Part shown: positions 1 through 14,200 of the stretch, piece after piece
Layout: every line of letters begins with the position of its first letter
Numbering within the stretch: the first letter of the stretch is position 1
DNA from: Fistularia commersonii
Lineage: Eukaryota; Chordata; Actinopteri; Syngnathiformes; Fistulariidae
Assembly (NCBI GenBank): GCA_037954325.1
Contig: JBBMNZ010000002.1
Coordinates: 13,935,679-13,999,678, forward strand
Direction of reading: 5' to 3'
DNA: 64,000 nucleotides
The notes under the pieces: model-generated
Told to the model about the DNA's origin: nothing
Seen by the model: only the letters and a program-made list of their open reading frames with translations
The model's database searches: none
Program-made: the position numbers and the translations under genes

Positions 1-2519
1 TCCTGTATCTTGGGGTCCTAGCGGGCAGGAGATCTGTGATCCTTGTAGATTTCGCTGTCTCAAATGTTGTGCTGCAGGGTGTCACAGTTTGTGGGAGAGC
101 AGGATGACATCAATACTCCAGAGCCAACTGAAAAACCATGATATTGTCTGAAGATTGTGTTATTTTGGTGACTTAGGGATAAACGTGGTCCTGAATTTCA
201 ATGCCAGCCAACCAAATATTTACATTTTATGACAGGATTACCTCCTCTGGCCAAAATCTACTGTTATCTCGAGTATTCCTGTGTAATTGGATTATTGTTG
301 TTATTTGGTGTATTTTCCATTCCATGTTATTACAGCTGTCTTCTTGCAGTGGAATCCTTTTCCAAACCTGTTCAGACACAGGTTCTTTATCCTGATGGAA
401 AACAGAACCTCAAAACTTCATTCGGAACTTATCAAGATGACTGTCACCCACTTCAGCAATTATAAAACCATAATATGACCATAATAATTTTTCAATATTA
501 GCAAAGATTTTATGTCTCGTATCGTCAAATATTAGTTGATGCATGTTACCTAAATTTACAAAAACTATGATTATATTCAAGACAAACTAGATGCTCCCAA
601 GTGACTATAATGATACTTAATGGAGCTGCCACCGTGGCTGATCTGTCATATTCATTTGATAGATCAATTCATGAATTATTTCTGATTACTAAGGAGTGCA
701 GTTCAAAAATCTGAAATGTTATAGGTTGTTGATGGCCTTTATGCAAATTTAGACAGACTCAGTGCCTTAGATGGGCGGGCACTGTTCCATTGTTGACCAC
801 CATTATCCAGCCAAACAATGGTGGACAAATACATCAAGCTTCTTAATGATGTTCTTGTCACTCTTTTGCAAAAAAAATTATTATGATGTAGGAAAATCTG
901 AAATGAAGCTCCAGAGGCTTTGTAACTGGATGGCAAAAGTCCAAATCTCAGTTCAGTTCATTTACTACTACTGTGTAAAATGTATTATCTGAGGATTTTT
1001 AACTGTAACTATTTTCTCTCTTTTTACATGTTTTGACGGTGTTATATCTCTGTGACACTAAATGAGAATAGAGAAAATGAAATACGGAAAATTACATTGA
1101 CATTTTTAGTAGCGATAATGCAAAGTAAAGCATCCTCCATTCAAAGTAAACCACAATCATCTCAGTACAACTGTAACCCCTGGTGATCTAGGTTTCATTA
1201 AAGTGCCTATCTGACTACCCCACTACTTTTAAGGTTCCGGTGATCAAAATCGGAAGCTCCACTCCATGGCCCCTAGCCCCCAATACTTTATTTTCATAAC
1301 CAATTAACAGCTCCAGCACCTGCACAGGCCATTTCAAATCCAACGGCAAGACCTTGTGACATTAGACCTGTTTACCTCCTAAACTATAGCATTCTTTGCA
1401 ATGTAAAAATTGTTTTACCAACTGGTCGGCTGTTTTCAAACGAAATATTCCCTTGATAACATCATGCATCAGCATCATGTGATTGAACTCTGCCCCCTAA
1501 AGATAAAATCTTCCCATGGTGGTGGCTTACCTAAACTATTTTTAAGAACCATGTATATAGTTTTCCCTTTTTTTATTGTGAAATTATTACTTTTATAAGA
1601 ACCTGTAGCTGTTTTCTCATTTAATTCTTACTGCCAGATAAATGCCATGTGGTTAAGAGTTTTTCAAGCTGTTGATAATATTTTCAGGTTCTTGAACAAT
1701 ATTTATTACTACTTCATTTTGTGCTGTACAACTGAATGGTTTTCTATGACCTGTGAAAAATGAACTCTTTTAGTCAGAGCTCAAAGTAATTGTCCCAGGA
1801 TATGTTCTTGAGCATCCCACTCATATCTGAGTGACTGACTTTGAGGGAAAAAAATGATCAAAAAGGGGTACAGCAGAATCAAAGCTGAGGCTCCAGGAGA
1901 CTCATTATTCAACTATGGATAAGCACAGGAGTATAGAATGCGTACGAACAATACCACACAAAGTATAAGATTCGTCAATTCGTATTTGTGCATAGGAACA
2001 TGCCTAAATGTGTGTACGTGTGTATGCATAAGCAAAAAACCCAAACTACGACTACAACACACCAAGGGATCCCTGGTTACCAGGAGGTTTTTTATCCATG
2101 TCATTTTTTTTATGTGACAATTAAGTGATAATAAAATCTGTCAACATATCTTAGTTTGTATAAAACTGTCAAAAAAACATTTCACTCATAGGCTGCCATT
2201 GTTGTTTCATTGCATTACTCTGGGTAGTGATGCCACAGGTTGTACCTGGGCTCGGCCCCATTCATTTTACCCTTCAATTAAAAAAATGTCACCTTTACAA
2301 CCCTGCCTATTGAAACCAGGAGTATTGTGAGCAGAATAATACTGAAGATAAAAGTCAAAATTAAGATAAACAAAGATGTGAAGAGACAGGAGTCGGCAAA
2401 AGTCGCTGGTATGCGTTCAGTAACTCCGTTGCTGTGCTAATAGAAAGGGAGCATCTGTTGTAAGGAGCTCCATTTTTTTGTCACCTGCTGTTCACTGTAG
2501 ACTTGCGAACTCCTGCATT
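1..2519. other. No gene recognised
   Basis: AT-rich sequence with short chance ORFs on both strands and frequent stops. No splice-consistent exon chain, tRNA or clear repeat was recognised. Confidence 0.6.
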
Positions 2520-2521
2520 GA

Positions 2522-3046
2522 CTAACTGGGTGACTCCTTGTCAGCTTCCTCCATGATCATGCTGGCACCCAGCCTTTTGTCATCAGATGCTACTTCTGCA
2601 GTAAAAGCTTGTTGGCATCCTCGCAGGAGACCATCCAGCATCTCCTGCCTTTCACACATTTCCCATGGACGTTTTGGATGCTTTTGAAAGAAAACTACAG
2701 GCATGGCGTTTGGCTTTAGTGGCCCTTTAAAACTAGAAGCACCCAGAATTATACCGACAGTTTGGATGCAATAATTTCTTTGGCCCTAACTTGCATCAGG
2801 TTGCCATGCAACCATCACCAACAATCTGATTTTGAACAACCATTGATGGATTGCCAAACATGATCGGAGCCATAGATTGGACCCACATCACAATAGAAGC
2901 ACCATCACATAATGAATTCAGCTACATATACAGAAAAGGATTCAATTCAATCAATGCACAAATATTCTGTGACACACTTGTGTTTCTAGTGAACATTGTT
3001 GCCCGGTGGCCTGGAGCAACACACGGCTCAATCACGGCTGACTTTT
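2522..3046 (+). mobile_element. PIF/Harbinger transposon relic
   Basis: Plus strand 2851-3046 reads NMIGAIDWTHITIEAPSHN then NIVARWPGATHGS, the HARBI1-type transposase core (usual IGAIDCTHI ... VVARWPGSTHDS), ended by a stop. Upstream, a 60-codon minus-strand ORF (2522-2704) may be a remnant of the second, Myb-like gene that Harbinger elements carry in opposite orientation. Ends not defined; degenerate sequence to about 3.4 kb may belong. Confidence 0.75.
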
Positions 3047-3612
3047 GAGTGTTATAAAAGTTCAAATTTATTTTCTGGGCTACATATGGTTATTTTTCAC
3101 ATGAGAATATGAAATCCCCAGTGATGCTAGCAATACAAGTATCCATGGGTGAAAAATAATTTGCATCTTTGGGCCGAGATACTCGTTTGATCACTACCTT
3201 CTCCCACACTGAATCGTTTCATTTGTTTGTCACACTAGCATTAAATCATCCAAAACACTATTGTGCCGAAGCTTGGGTTTTCAATGGCCAATCACAGGAT
3301 TAACGCTCAGGATGGCTCTCTAATAGAGGGTCATTGAATGGGTTTAGGGGTAATTCACAATGCGAACAATTAGGCTTACGTTGCCGCCACACGCTTCCCT
3401 CTATTATGCCAAAATACCAAACAAGTTGGTGCAATACAACAGTACTAACATGGAACATCCACACTAACAATTGGGCTTATTAGCATTAGGCTTCAAGAGG
3501 CTCACAAAATTCTAACTATTACAGGAGCAAAAGGATACTGGAAAGGTTACACCAGCCAGTCTCCCCACATCACATTACAGTATTTTGTGGTATGTTTCAT
3601 CTTTCCCTACAA

Positions 3613-4100
3613 CAGGGGTGGGCAAACTACGGCCCGCGGGCCACATCCGGCCCATTTTCTTTTTAATCCGGCTCGCCAAAAATTGGTACAGAATTCATAC
3701 TTGATGTGAATAATTGGATCAATGAATGTGGGAGCTAAAACAGGAGATTATTAAATTTTTGGAGCTACATGAGAACACTTGAGAATTTTTCTGAGGTGAG
3801 CAGATTACCTCTGTGATTTAGTCTTTACCATGGACATACTGACACACATGAATGAGCTGGCCATGAAGCTACAAGGGAAAAACCAGCTTGTGCATGAAAT
3901 GCAAACAAACGTCAGAGCCTTCAAAATCAAGCTGGTTTTATCTTCAAAGCAAATGTCAGACTATATTCAGACAAATGTCAGATACTATTAACAAATGGGT
4001 TTTTATTTTTTATATGTATTGTGTCTTGTAGTGACCAAGCCGATCTGTCAAATTTTAAAAGTCAATGCGGCCCCTGAGCCAAAAAGTTTGCCCACCCCTG
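3613..4100. mobile_element. Non-autonomous hAT element with transposase remnant
   Basis: Starts CAGGGGTGGGCAAACT and ends with its inverted match (AGTTTGCCCACCCCTG). Flanking 8-mers CCCTACAA and CCCCAAAA are an imperfect target duplication. The interior around 3830-3950 reads on the plus strand LTHMNELAMKLQGKNQLVHEM, like Charlie-type hAT transposase (HLNELNLKLQGKNQL). 488 bases, so internally deleted. Confidence 0.8.
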
Positions 4101-5170
4101 CCCCAAAAGAACCTCAATCTCTTGTATTATGTCACCAAAATTTGCTCTTCTTCACACCATGATTTTGGTGAAGCGGGGGGCTTCACGCCTTCTTATAGAG
4201 ATTGCGCTACCATATATGGCGATTGGAGGCGTTTCTGAATGCAAATTAGGCTAAATATGCATGAGCATCATCGTTTTGGACAGGTGGGATTCATCAACAG
4301 GTGTCAACATGTTTGATAAGAACAGATTCTTTTGTACTTACGCACACTGTAAATCTCATTCCTCATATGCAAGACTTTTTAACCTTTTCTATGCAGTTGA
4401 TGAATGAGGTCATTGCCCCATATTTGGAATGTAAATTGAATTATAGATGGATAGATTCAAAAACATTGTTTATCCATTTTAGAGCACTTCAGTTTTAAAG
4501 TATTTCAGTTTATGACATGCTGATGTGGGTGAAAAAAGGCAAAAATCTTGATGCTTTTTTGGAGATATTTCAAACACTGGGAAAATAGGATGTGGGTATG
4601 GATCCACTGTTTACCACTGCCTGGCACAGCTGGGCTACAGAACCCGCAAGATATAGCTGTGGGTTCAGAAATTGAGGAAAGTTTTACTTTTGTTCTCTTT
4701 TGTCTCAAACCCCATATTCATATTTCAAGGAACATCAACAACAGCAGAGAAATTAATGCAAACTATTACACCATGAAATTAATATTTTAAATCATTCTGC
4801 AGAGTTAGAGATTTTCACAAACCGCGGTCACAGATTTGTTGAACAACATCACTGGGACAATTGCGACAAATCAACCAACTCAATCTGTAATTCTATGCAA
4901 ATACAAAAATAAATAAAAGCACCTAACACACAGCATCAGTCAGTTTACGTGTTAAACTGTATTTGCTACAGGTAAACTATAATTATTTCTTTTAAGTGTT
5001 TTAAGTAAAAGGAATATAAACTATGAATTTTGTTGATGGATTCAGCAAAATGTCAACACTTTTTAAAGGCTAATAGGCTGATGCATCAGTTAGCAGCTGG
5101 ATTGGTCATTGTACTTCCTATATACCTCGTGAACATGAGCTCTCATCAGGTGGTCTGGTTTCCCCCTGAA
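4101..5170. other. No gene recognised
   Basis: AT-rich, with only chance ORFs on both strands near 4.3-4.8 kb. No splice-consistent exon. Confidence 0.5.
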
Positions 5171-5237
5171 AAGATAAGATAAGATAAGATAAGATAAGAT
5201 AAGATAAGATAAGATAAGATAAGATAAGATAAGATAA
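5171..5237. repeat. (AAGAT)n microsatellite, retroposon tail
   Basis: About 13 copies of AAGAT. On the minus strand this is a TCTTA tail following AATAAAG, i.e. the 3' tail of the adjoining non-LTR element. Confidence 0.95.
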
Positions 5238-5500
5238 ACTTTATTGATCCCCATTGGGGAAATTCCTTTGTCACAGTAGCATGACAGTTATAATGTCAAT
5301 AAAAGGAAATAAATAAGACTATCAATATGAATAGAAAGGCAGAAGACAGAAGATAGCAAGACAAAAATGTCCACAAATAAATAGATAGCAGATAAATACA
5401 CAGCAGTCAAAAACAACATCAGGGATGACAATGGGCAACATCAGGAACGGTGAGGTTGAAAAATACACTACTAGAACTAATCAACAATATAAATAGTGTA
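5238..5500 (-). mobile_element. 3' end of a non-LTR retroposon
   Basis: Contains TTTATTGATCCCCATTGGGG and AAATTCC, the reverse complement of the common teleost LINE end (GGAATTTCCCC ... GGGATCAATAAAG). Left boundary is the AAGAT tail; right boundary uncertain. Confidence 0.65.
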
Positions 5501-5835
5501 TTGCCAGGCTGTTAGTGGAAAGGGTTTTTTTAAAATATGACAGCCATGTGATTGACAGGCAATCTGCGGACACAACACAGAAAAAGAATGCAAGAACAAT
5601 ATGTACATCCTAGAAGTTTTCATCCTTTAATTCTTTGGTGTAGTAATGACTAGATTTTACACCAAAAAACTGAAAATGTTATCACAATATCATGTAGTTT
5701 ACCCCCCAAGACATGTGGAAAATGTGCAAAAGGCTTAGGAAACCTGAGTATTATTGTTTCAAGTTTAAATTACAGACAGGCTCGTCCAGTAGCAATTCTA
5801 CCAGGGCTTCTAATATATGCTTCTTAAAGATGCAA

Positions 5836-6060
5836 CAACGGGGGGGGCTGTGGCTTTAATAGAATGGGCGTCATTTGTAATGTAAGGTTGGCAGTTCACT
5901 TCCCGGCTCCTCCTTGCATGTCTAAGGTTTTTTAGGCAAGACACTGAGCCCCAAGTTCCTGATAATGGCCTGGTTAGCACCTTGAATGACTTTGTAATAG
6001 TGTAAAGCACTGTGGAACTGCATGGCGTATACATGTTCTATACATTGAGACCACTTACCA
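5836..6060 (+). mobile_element. tRNA-derived SINE
   Basis: Begins with a degenerate tRNA-like head (GCTGTGGCTTTAATAGAATG ... GGTTGGCAGTTCAC) followed by the body GGCAAGACACTGAGCCCCAA shared with the other SINEs in this window. Confidence 0.6.
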
Positions 6061-6192
6061 TACAAAAATATTTCCATTGATTTGCTTCATGCAAAAGGAA
6101 TTAAATTAAAAAAAAACATAATAATAACCAAAATATCCTAAAAGAGGAGATTCAAAAACTGGCGTCTTATTTTTTTTTTTGTTATGGTTCAG

Positions 6193-6292
6193 AAGCACAA
6201 GCCTGAGGAGTTTTTGGAGGAGGTGTGCAAAGATGGGAAAAGGGCTGCAGAGCGATGGCATTCCTCACTTATATTCCACCTATTGGAATTGG
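6193..6292 (+). other. Orphan exon-like segment
   Basis: Flanked by a strong acceptor (long T-run, GGTTCAG) and perfect donor G|GTAAGTA. Within it the plus strand reads HKPEEFLEEVCKDGKRAAE then RWHSSLIFHLLEL without a stop. No partner exon or family recognised; may be a fragment of a domesticated or decayed transposase gene. Confidence 0.3.
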
Positions 6293-6299
6293 GTAAGTA

Positions 6300-7970
6300 A
6301 ATAGTCAGAGTGATAAACCTTGTATTTTGGCACAAAATGCATGTAACATTTTGTCCAGTGTATTAATCAATGCTCTAATAATACAGACAAAAACTAAGAT
6401 TAATTAAATATCAACTAATAAATTTCCTAATTTTTGTTCCTGGGATGTTGAATTTAAAATCGTTGTTGATGGTGAATACTGTTATGCCCCAGATTCAACA
6501 GCCTTAATTCTGTTTATGGATTGTGTAATTCTCACGAAACAGCCGGGTGTGTGTGAAATCCACAACGGGTACAAAAGACATCCTAGAGGCTGCCTTTAAA
6601 TTCCAGCTTCTTCGGTTGCTTCCTGGAGTTTGAGTGTTTACTTTTTCTTTTCCCGTATGTCTTATCAGGTGGAGGATTCCCCAACATATGAGACCATTTT
6701 CATTCCCCAGTGTACCAAATGAAAACATTTCCTTCTCTCCAGTCAAACATGTACGTGTTGCCTCAACCCCAATTGTATTCGTACCTATATTCAAGCTTAC
6801 TTTTAAATCACAAATTTGCAATTTCCTTTCCTGGTGGAAATGTCAGTGATAAAATGGATAGGATTCCAAAGTTGGGGAATCTCGACAGATCTTTTATCGA
6901 AGTTACAATCACAGATGATACCATTATTCAGTTCAACTCAATATTTTCTCATTCCAACTATATCTATACAAAATACAGTGGAATGCAATTCATTTCTGCT
7001 ACTCGTGGATAGGAAAAAATGCCCATTTGACAAGTTCAGTATAAACCATTTATTGCATTTTATGATGAAATACTTTGCAGCATACTGTATAGTTATACCT
7101 ATCATGGATTACAGCTGTTAAGACAGCTGTTAACACAGATAATATTTGCTATTGCTTGAACAACAATTTTTGACCAATCACTTCTTCTGTATGGCACTGA
7201 CCTATGTAAAGGTTGTCAAGCCATAGCCTTAATGTATACACTCAAACTTGAAACTTTCTCTTTTAGCCTTTATCAATGAATGAGTTTGTTTCAGGATTTC
7301 CTACATTCCAAAAGTGAACTATAGTATTTACTTCAGTTCGAGTGGACATTCGGTACAGCGTTTCCTATTTTAATAGAGATGCTGGCTGAATAAACTGTTT
7401 TTGTAAGTATTATCTTTTGCAAATTTGCCATACATAGGATTTGTAGAGCCCAAGTTCCAAATACAATTTTTTAAAGAAATAACTTTGTAAAGTTATTCCG
7501 GTCATATACCGTAAGACGTATAATTGCGGTACAGCATAAACATAAGACAACCAGCCAAATAGTATCAGCAAATCACAGCCTCGTCTTACATCAAAGCAAA
7601 ATACTATCTGTAGTGCCATTGCTTTATGTCAGCATCTTCTACATGGATGAACATCTACAAATACTGAAAAGGAAGTTAGACATTGGTGTCAACATTCATG
7701 ATTGGCTGTTTGATTAGTGCTCAAGCTTTAATAAATGTACAAGCTTCAATGTCATGGAGTCCGGGGCTGTTTTTCCCCTAATGATTAAAGAGTTACTGTG
7801 AACTTTTTTATTCCCTTTTTCCTTGCAAGAGCTTGGCAGGTGCAGCAACGACTGAGGAGGATGGGTTCTTTTTATTTCATCCAAATAATTCAGTCATCTA
7901 AAAATGTATCTGAGGTATTTAAGGGTTGTAATTTTTCTGGGAGCCAAAAACTAGTGTTCAGTATCAAAAT
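6300..7970. other. No gene recognised
   Basis: Overlapping short ORFs of about 100 codons occur on both strands around 6.5-7.1 kb but have no family resemblance or splice context. Confidence 0.5.
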
Positions 7971-7971
7971 C

Positions 7972-7977
7972 TTTATT
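7972..7977 (-). terminator. AATAAA poly(A) signal, mlip
   Basis: Minus strand reads CAAATAAAG 54 bases after the TGA of the terminal exon, giving a very short 3' UTR. Confidence 0.65.
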
Positions 7978-8030
7978 TGAAAAAAAATATGAAAACATCT
8001 TACAATCTGTAAATAGCTGACTTTTGGTGT

Positions 8031-8240
8031 TCAAAAATGAGTCTCCAGGGCTTCGATCTGCCCTGCAGTTGAGGTTGAAGACTCTGCCCCCGTTTGTTCA
8101 ATGTGGTCTTCAGGTTCAGTAATCTGCAGGTCATTGATTGACGATGTAATTCCTCCAGGTTTACATTCCTCCCTCGATATGGGGCTTTTCGAACTGCAAT
8201 TATCACTTTGTCTTGGGTCTTCCAAACTCATGGTTTCCCC
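8031..8240 (-). CDS. mlip: mlip terminal exon (probable)
   Basis: 69 codons plus TGA: GETMSLEDPRQSDNCSSKS, then a Ser/Thr/Glu-rich run ending AGQIEALETHF. Acceptor CTACATTCCAG in phase 0, as all mlip exons here. AATAAA follows the stop within 60 bases. The link to mlip rests on strand, phase and lack of any other gene; the intron back to 16599 would be 8.4 kb. Confidence 0.65.
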   Translation of the reverse strand, partial: GETMSLEDPRQSDNCSSKSPISREECKPGGITSSINDLQITEPEDHIEQTGAESSTSTAGQIEALETHF

Positions 8241-11200
8241 CTGGAATGTAGAAGAATACAACTGCAATAATGTAATCATAATTATATTTATAAATAATTA
8301 TAATCATAATTACATATATAATCATTTAGAAAGATAGCCAAGTAAGATGAGTCAAATTGAGCGGTTGTCCATCATTTCCTGTTTAGAGTTAATTCACGCC
8401 AGTCTGAAATCAAATGGAAAAATAATTCTCCCTGAAGCATAGTTTTGGGTCTGAATATTCATAATGCACTTAATCATAATTGGTAATTTTCTACTTGGTT
8501 CAGATGCTAAATTACTCACTGTATACTATATTTAATTTCTATTAAATTGAACTGAAAAGACACCTCACCCAATGAAGATTAGCTGAAAAACAATATTCTG
8601 ATGTGCATTGTCAATGGCATTTCTGTCTTTTACAGCTTTTAATTGGTTTTGTAAAAGAGTGACCTAAAATCTCACTTCAATACTACAGTATGGTTCTGTA
8701 GCTGGGATGGGATTACAGCAAAGAGGTGTACTGGTATTAAATACTGCAATGGGTTGGAATGGCCATTGATGTGCTATCGCAATCACTGTGGAGTAACAAT
8801 CAAAACACAGTTCATTTAGGCGGCGTTATTCATTTTGGAAAATTCGATTTGTCAGAAGAAAAGTGAATTGTGCTGTATTTTTAAAAAGAAACAAATGTAC
8901 TGTATCTTTAGATGACCTGCATCATACAGTTTTGCTTTGCATATGTGAATAAACTACATACTACAGAATCGTCATAATGCAGGAAATGTGATGATATGCA
9001 TGAGAAAGGGGATAAGGGGGCACGAGCCAGTGTCTCCCTGAGCCAGTCCCAAGCTAAGATAAATGCAGAGGGTTGTGTCAGGAAGGGCATCCACTGTAAA
9101 ACTTTTGCGATAACTAAATATGCGAATCAAACCTAAGAATCTCATACCAGATCGATCGAGGCTGGGTTAACAACAACAGCCATTGGTGCCAATAACCTAC
9201 AGGGTACCAGTGGAAATTGGGTTACTTTGGGTCGAAGAAGGAGAGGAGGCAGGCGTGTTCAGAAGCAAAGAGAGGAGAGGAAAGCCAGGAATCTGGGACT
9301 GAGAGTAGGGACTTTGAATATTGGGACTATGACTGAAGACAACTAACAGGAGTGTCAATGACTAGTTAGACTGGAGCTTTGACCTTTCCATTGACACAGA
9401 GGCTCCACCTTTATACTTCTTTTATTTATCACAAAAAATTTATCTTTAGATATATTTTTAATATTTCTTTTGTTGTCACAATCTCCCCTTAAGGCTATCT
9501 GCTTTGTATTCAATACGTTTTTTGTTTTTTTTTTGTTATTTTGAAGGGTGCATTCAGTGGACACCTAACAGCTAGTCATGACATTGAACCAACATAATGT
9601 CATTTACTTACAAGGGTCTCTTATTTTTGCTTGCTTGCCACCACTGAACTCTAGTTCTCTGAATGGAGGGCAAAGGTATTGACCATTGTTGTGTTGTATG
9701 AACCATATATTGCCCATGTTAAACCTGACAGAATTCATTCCTCTTCACATATTTGGCAATTCTAAATTTTCAGGCCCTTGCAAAATATAGTGATGCTGAC
9801 CTCAGACAAGGAAGCAATCATCATACAGTGCCCCTGAAGTGATTATGCTGGTGTCTGAATGGTTGTGAAACATGGAACCATCTATAAAAACTGACAGCCA
9901 TAAGTAAAATACTTCCCTGACAGCAGTTCCACTAACCTACGAATAAATGGTAAATTGTCCAAATATAAAGGATTCCTTGATGACTTCAATCCTTTTCATT
10001 GTCTTGCTACCTCACACGGGTCGATTGATCGGTCACGGGTAACAATGATTTACTTTGATCTGTCAGTTATCACAGCTTCAGACAATTTTGGCAGCAGCTG
10101 CTGCTGCTTTGTGAGTGGCCTGTCAGACAAAAACCTCCCGCTATTCTAAAAATCTGTTCATCTTTTGTCGCTGATTGTACCCGGATAACATCGAAGACTG
10201 ACTTCAGGATGTCCACTACAGTTACACATTATCACCATCAGGGAATAATCAGATAAAATGTTTCAATCAATAAAGTTTTGTTTGAGGTTAGTGGATTACA
10301 ATAACTCATTCAATATACGAAAAAAAAAATATTTTTTTTGAAAGCCTAAATACAGTCAAAAGACAAAAGACAGTTTAGAATTTATTGGCAGTTTCTTCAA
10401 GCCTCTGAATTTTCTTAATTGTTAAAATAAAATATACAACCTACAGTCTCTGCAATAGTTCACAGGAGCAAATTCATAGCTGGATCATTACCTGATCGAA
10501 TGAAGTTGGGAATATCAGGCACATTACGAAGAAAACAAAGCAAACTCAACCAGTGCATTGAGCTGCACCACATATCTGAAAGATTCTGAAAGCACTTGGT
10601 GTTCAGGCTCAGGCCTGACATCATACAATCCCTTTCAGCAGAAGGCACAAACCAAAAAATCTCCGGGTGATTCAGAAGAGAGAAAGGCAAAAGAAAAATG
10701 TTTCATCTGAACTTGTTGAACCTATATTATTGTTGGTTTTACAGCATTGACTCACAGAAGCATGAACTGGCCCCTCCCAACATAAAGAGAGAATCGGTGG
10801 ATAAGAATCAATGGCAGCACAAGAGATGAGATGTGAACATTTTTGGATGGATCAAGTGAAGAATAACGGTATAAGAGCTCAAAATTTCCTGATCAGATAA
10901 ACATGAAAAAGAACAGAGGTTTTGGAACCAGCTTCATGACACTGAGTATTTCAATAATGAGACTTAGGGTTATAAAAATAGAACATACACTTAACAAGGA
11001 AGTAAAAAATAACAACTGCCGTATCCTGTCACCCGCCAACCTTTCGGTCTGACAATACTCATCAACACTTTTTTAAAATTGAAGCATTTATCTATAAACC
11101 TGCAGATAATTTGTTATTTGTTGCAGAGCACTTCTTCTAAAACAAAATTCTCACCTCGACAGACACTGATGTGATTTTAAAATGAAAACAAATTGATTAA

Positions 11201-14200
11201 AATTTAGCAGAAGTATACAGCAAGGTTCCGCATTGAGTGTTGTTTTCCAATGACTGTTTCTTTCTTTTTGTTTTACAGGATGGTTTGAGCAGAAAAGAGA
11301 GATGAAACACGATTATGTAATATGTACATAATATACATCATGAACAATTGTGAAATCCTCCAAAATTTTTCCATTATATCTCCATTATTTTTTGGCACAC
11401 TAATAACACTGTCTTTTTTAGAAACATAACTAATCTCATGACAAATGACAAGGCATGGCGCAGAGATTTGGTCTGATGAATTGTCACACACTCATCTATC
11501 TCTGACTGCACTCAATTGAACTTCTCTAAAATCAGCAAATCATTTAGGGTTGTTACAGAGAATTGTTGAGGGCTCTCCAGCTGTACAGTACATAGTACTT
11601 AACATGAGGAGAAAAATTATTTTCTTGTTGCTTTATCACTATGGAAAACAATTGACTGTTTGGCCATGTCACAAACACACCCCCTTGCCTAAAATATGTA
11701 TTTAAAATGTTTTAAAGGAAAGGCCTACTGTATTTTGCAACTAAAAATGTTTGCTTGCAATAAGTAAAGGAAAAAGTGATATTACTCAAGGCACAGCCTT
11801 GTAAGAGTTAGTTTTAAAGCTCATCAAGAGCAATCATGTCAAAATGAAGACAAGAGTGAGAAACACTATCACACAGCTCTTCACACTGTGTGATGAAGCA
11901 GGATATTGATTACATGCAAGAGAGCCGTAAGGAGGATAAATGATCTAAATGTCACACAGATAGGATAGAGTGAATCTACAGTGAAGCTGACTTTCATTGC
12001 CATCTCATCACCACTGCTAGGGCTTGATGCTAAAATCACCGAACTGGTGCCACTGCTTTTGACACATCATTATGTGCCCAACAAGTGTCTGATGTGAAAC
12101 ATTACAGGGAGAACAGATCCCCTCAGATGTTGATACCAGAGCAGTGTTACTACATCCAATATTGTACATATATTGATGTTGGTGCTAAATAAGGGATTGA
12201 GAAGACTGTTGAGAAGGAAAATATTACTCATAGAGTGGCAGGTTAAACAGTGATGATAAATCCATCGCAGTAAGTGCCTCACAAGTTTCTGTCAGCAAGC
12301 TTTTAGAATGCACCTCTTTTGCTACTTTTTTCCTCTCCCACAGCAAGATGGGTAAAGGCTGTGACAAAAAGATGACAAATGCAAATCAATATTGACCAGG
12401 GACTGATGATGTGTCAGTCAGAGGCAACAGATGGAGCCCATGTTTTGACCATCAGCCATGACACTGCACGTCAGAGACCAGTGGTTCTGGAAAATGTCCT
12501 TCCAGCATTTCCTCCATGGTTTTCACAAACTGAATTTCTTCACTCTTCAACCACAAAACACTGCTGGACATGAAATGCAACGAGGAGTGAGTAACTAGGA
12601 TCCAAAGGAAAAAAACTGACATCTTGTTCATGTTGAATTGTATGCTGGTATTCAAATGCTAATTATAAAATATGTGCTTATATTGAAAAATAAGTAATCT
12701 CAATTTGGAAATAATGCTGTGCCTCCTCAGGAATTTGGTATATGTATGCATTGTTCCAGTCATCTTTTTGTACAAAACCTGTTCTAAAAAAAATCGTAAT
12801 TCAATACTTAATTGCTGTGTTAAGGAACACATTGCAGTCCAAAAGCCTGAACTGCACAATGAACTCACAAAACTGAGTTCTGAGTCCCTGAACTGAGTCC
12901 CTCAACTCACAAAAATTCCTCACAGGTCTAACCAAAATATAGATATATAGCATAGGCTTTAAATGACAGCTCATCAGCAAGAAAGCCAACACTTTCATTT
13001 CTGTTGGCCTTCCATTGAGCTTGCATTTGCACATAACAGTTTTGTCATGTATACTATATATATATCCTCCTGCATCCCTGGGACCCTAAGTAGAGTAAGC
13101 GGTAGATTATGAATGAATTACAAAACAATGTGAAAGCAGGATTCAGCAGACTAGTCACTAGCTGCGAGACAGTACTTGCATTTTCAATGAATCTCCTGCA
13201 ACAGTTGCATGTACATGGTCAGCTTTGATGTGAGTATGTGAGTGTCTGTTCAGCAATAGCATTAATGGTGTTGGGCTTGCTGCTATGGCAATAGGCATGT
13301 GCATGTCCATTGCACATGTATGACCACTTAAGTGTGACTTTGAAGTGGGCCAGTATGGTTAACAAGCATGGACACGATGTGCCCATAGAATATATATGTC
13401 ACTGGCTGCATTTTGTTTATGACAAGATCTTTAGCTAGACCATACATACTTGAAGACGAGACATCTTCAAATTTGGGGTATTGACATAAGATGGCATTTG
13501 AAATCCCATAGCGGGACTGTCAATATCTGATCAACTAGCCCTTTTATGCATAATCTGTGGAGGTAAATGGTCACGTGAAACTGTAAACAGAGGCACAGCT
13601 GTAACACACAGCAGGGAATAAGAACTGTGAGTCTCTAGCTAGTTGTTAGTAGGATGACCAGAGGAGGAGGAGTTATTGCAGTGTCCAACTGTGATGGCCT
13701 GAGCTTAACGGGCCTCCTCCAGAATATTCAAAGTTAATGCAATGAATCATCATCTTTTCCAGAGACCCATCTTGGTCATACTGGGAGAAAAAAATCCTAG
13801 TTCATGCAATCTTTATGCTAACAACCCATCAACCCAATGAGCTGTGGGACTTCTGTTCTGTTACTAAGACACTTATAGTTTTATCACTGCTTACTAAGAC
13901 ACTTTATAGATTCACTGAAACATTTTATAGTTTATAGTTTATTTTTATTTCTAATTCTGCCTTTCTTTTATTATTTATTACTGTTATATTTTCTGTAACT
14001 CTGGCACTGCAATTTCCTTCGGGATTAATAAAGTTGTTCTTGTTCTTATTCTTATTCTTATTCTTATTCTTATTCTTATTCTTATTCACTGCTAGAGCTC
14101 CCTCCACAGGCAGGTGGACATATATTTTGTGTATTCAGGATACAAGGATATAACAGTAATAGTGCTACAAGGGTAAAATTTAACTATATTTAATATGTGT

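Noticed and set aside
6504..7121. Overlapping ORFs of about 100 codons on both strands
   Set aside because: Mutually overlapping, no motif, and no splice or promoter context.
12452..12655. Minus ORF ending FVKTMEEMLEGHFPEPLVSDV inside the last mlip intron
   Set aside because: An acceptor-like AG is near, but the frame ends in a stop with no donor and no MLIP resemblance.
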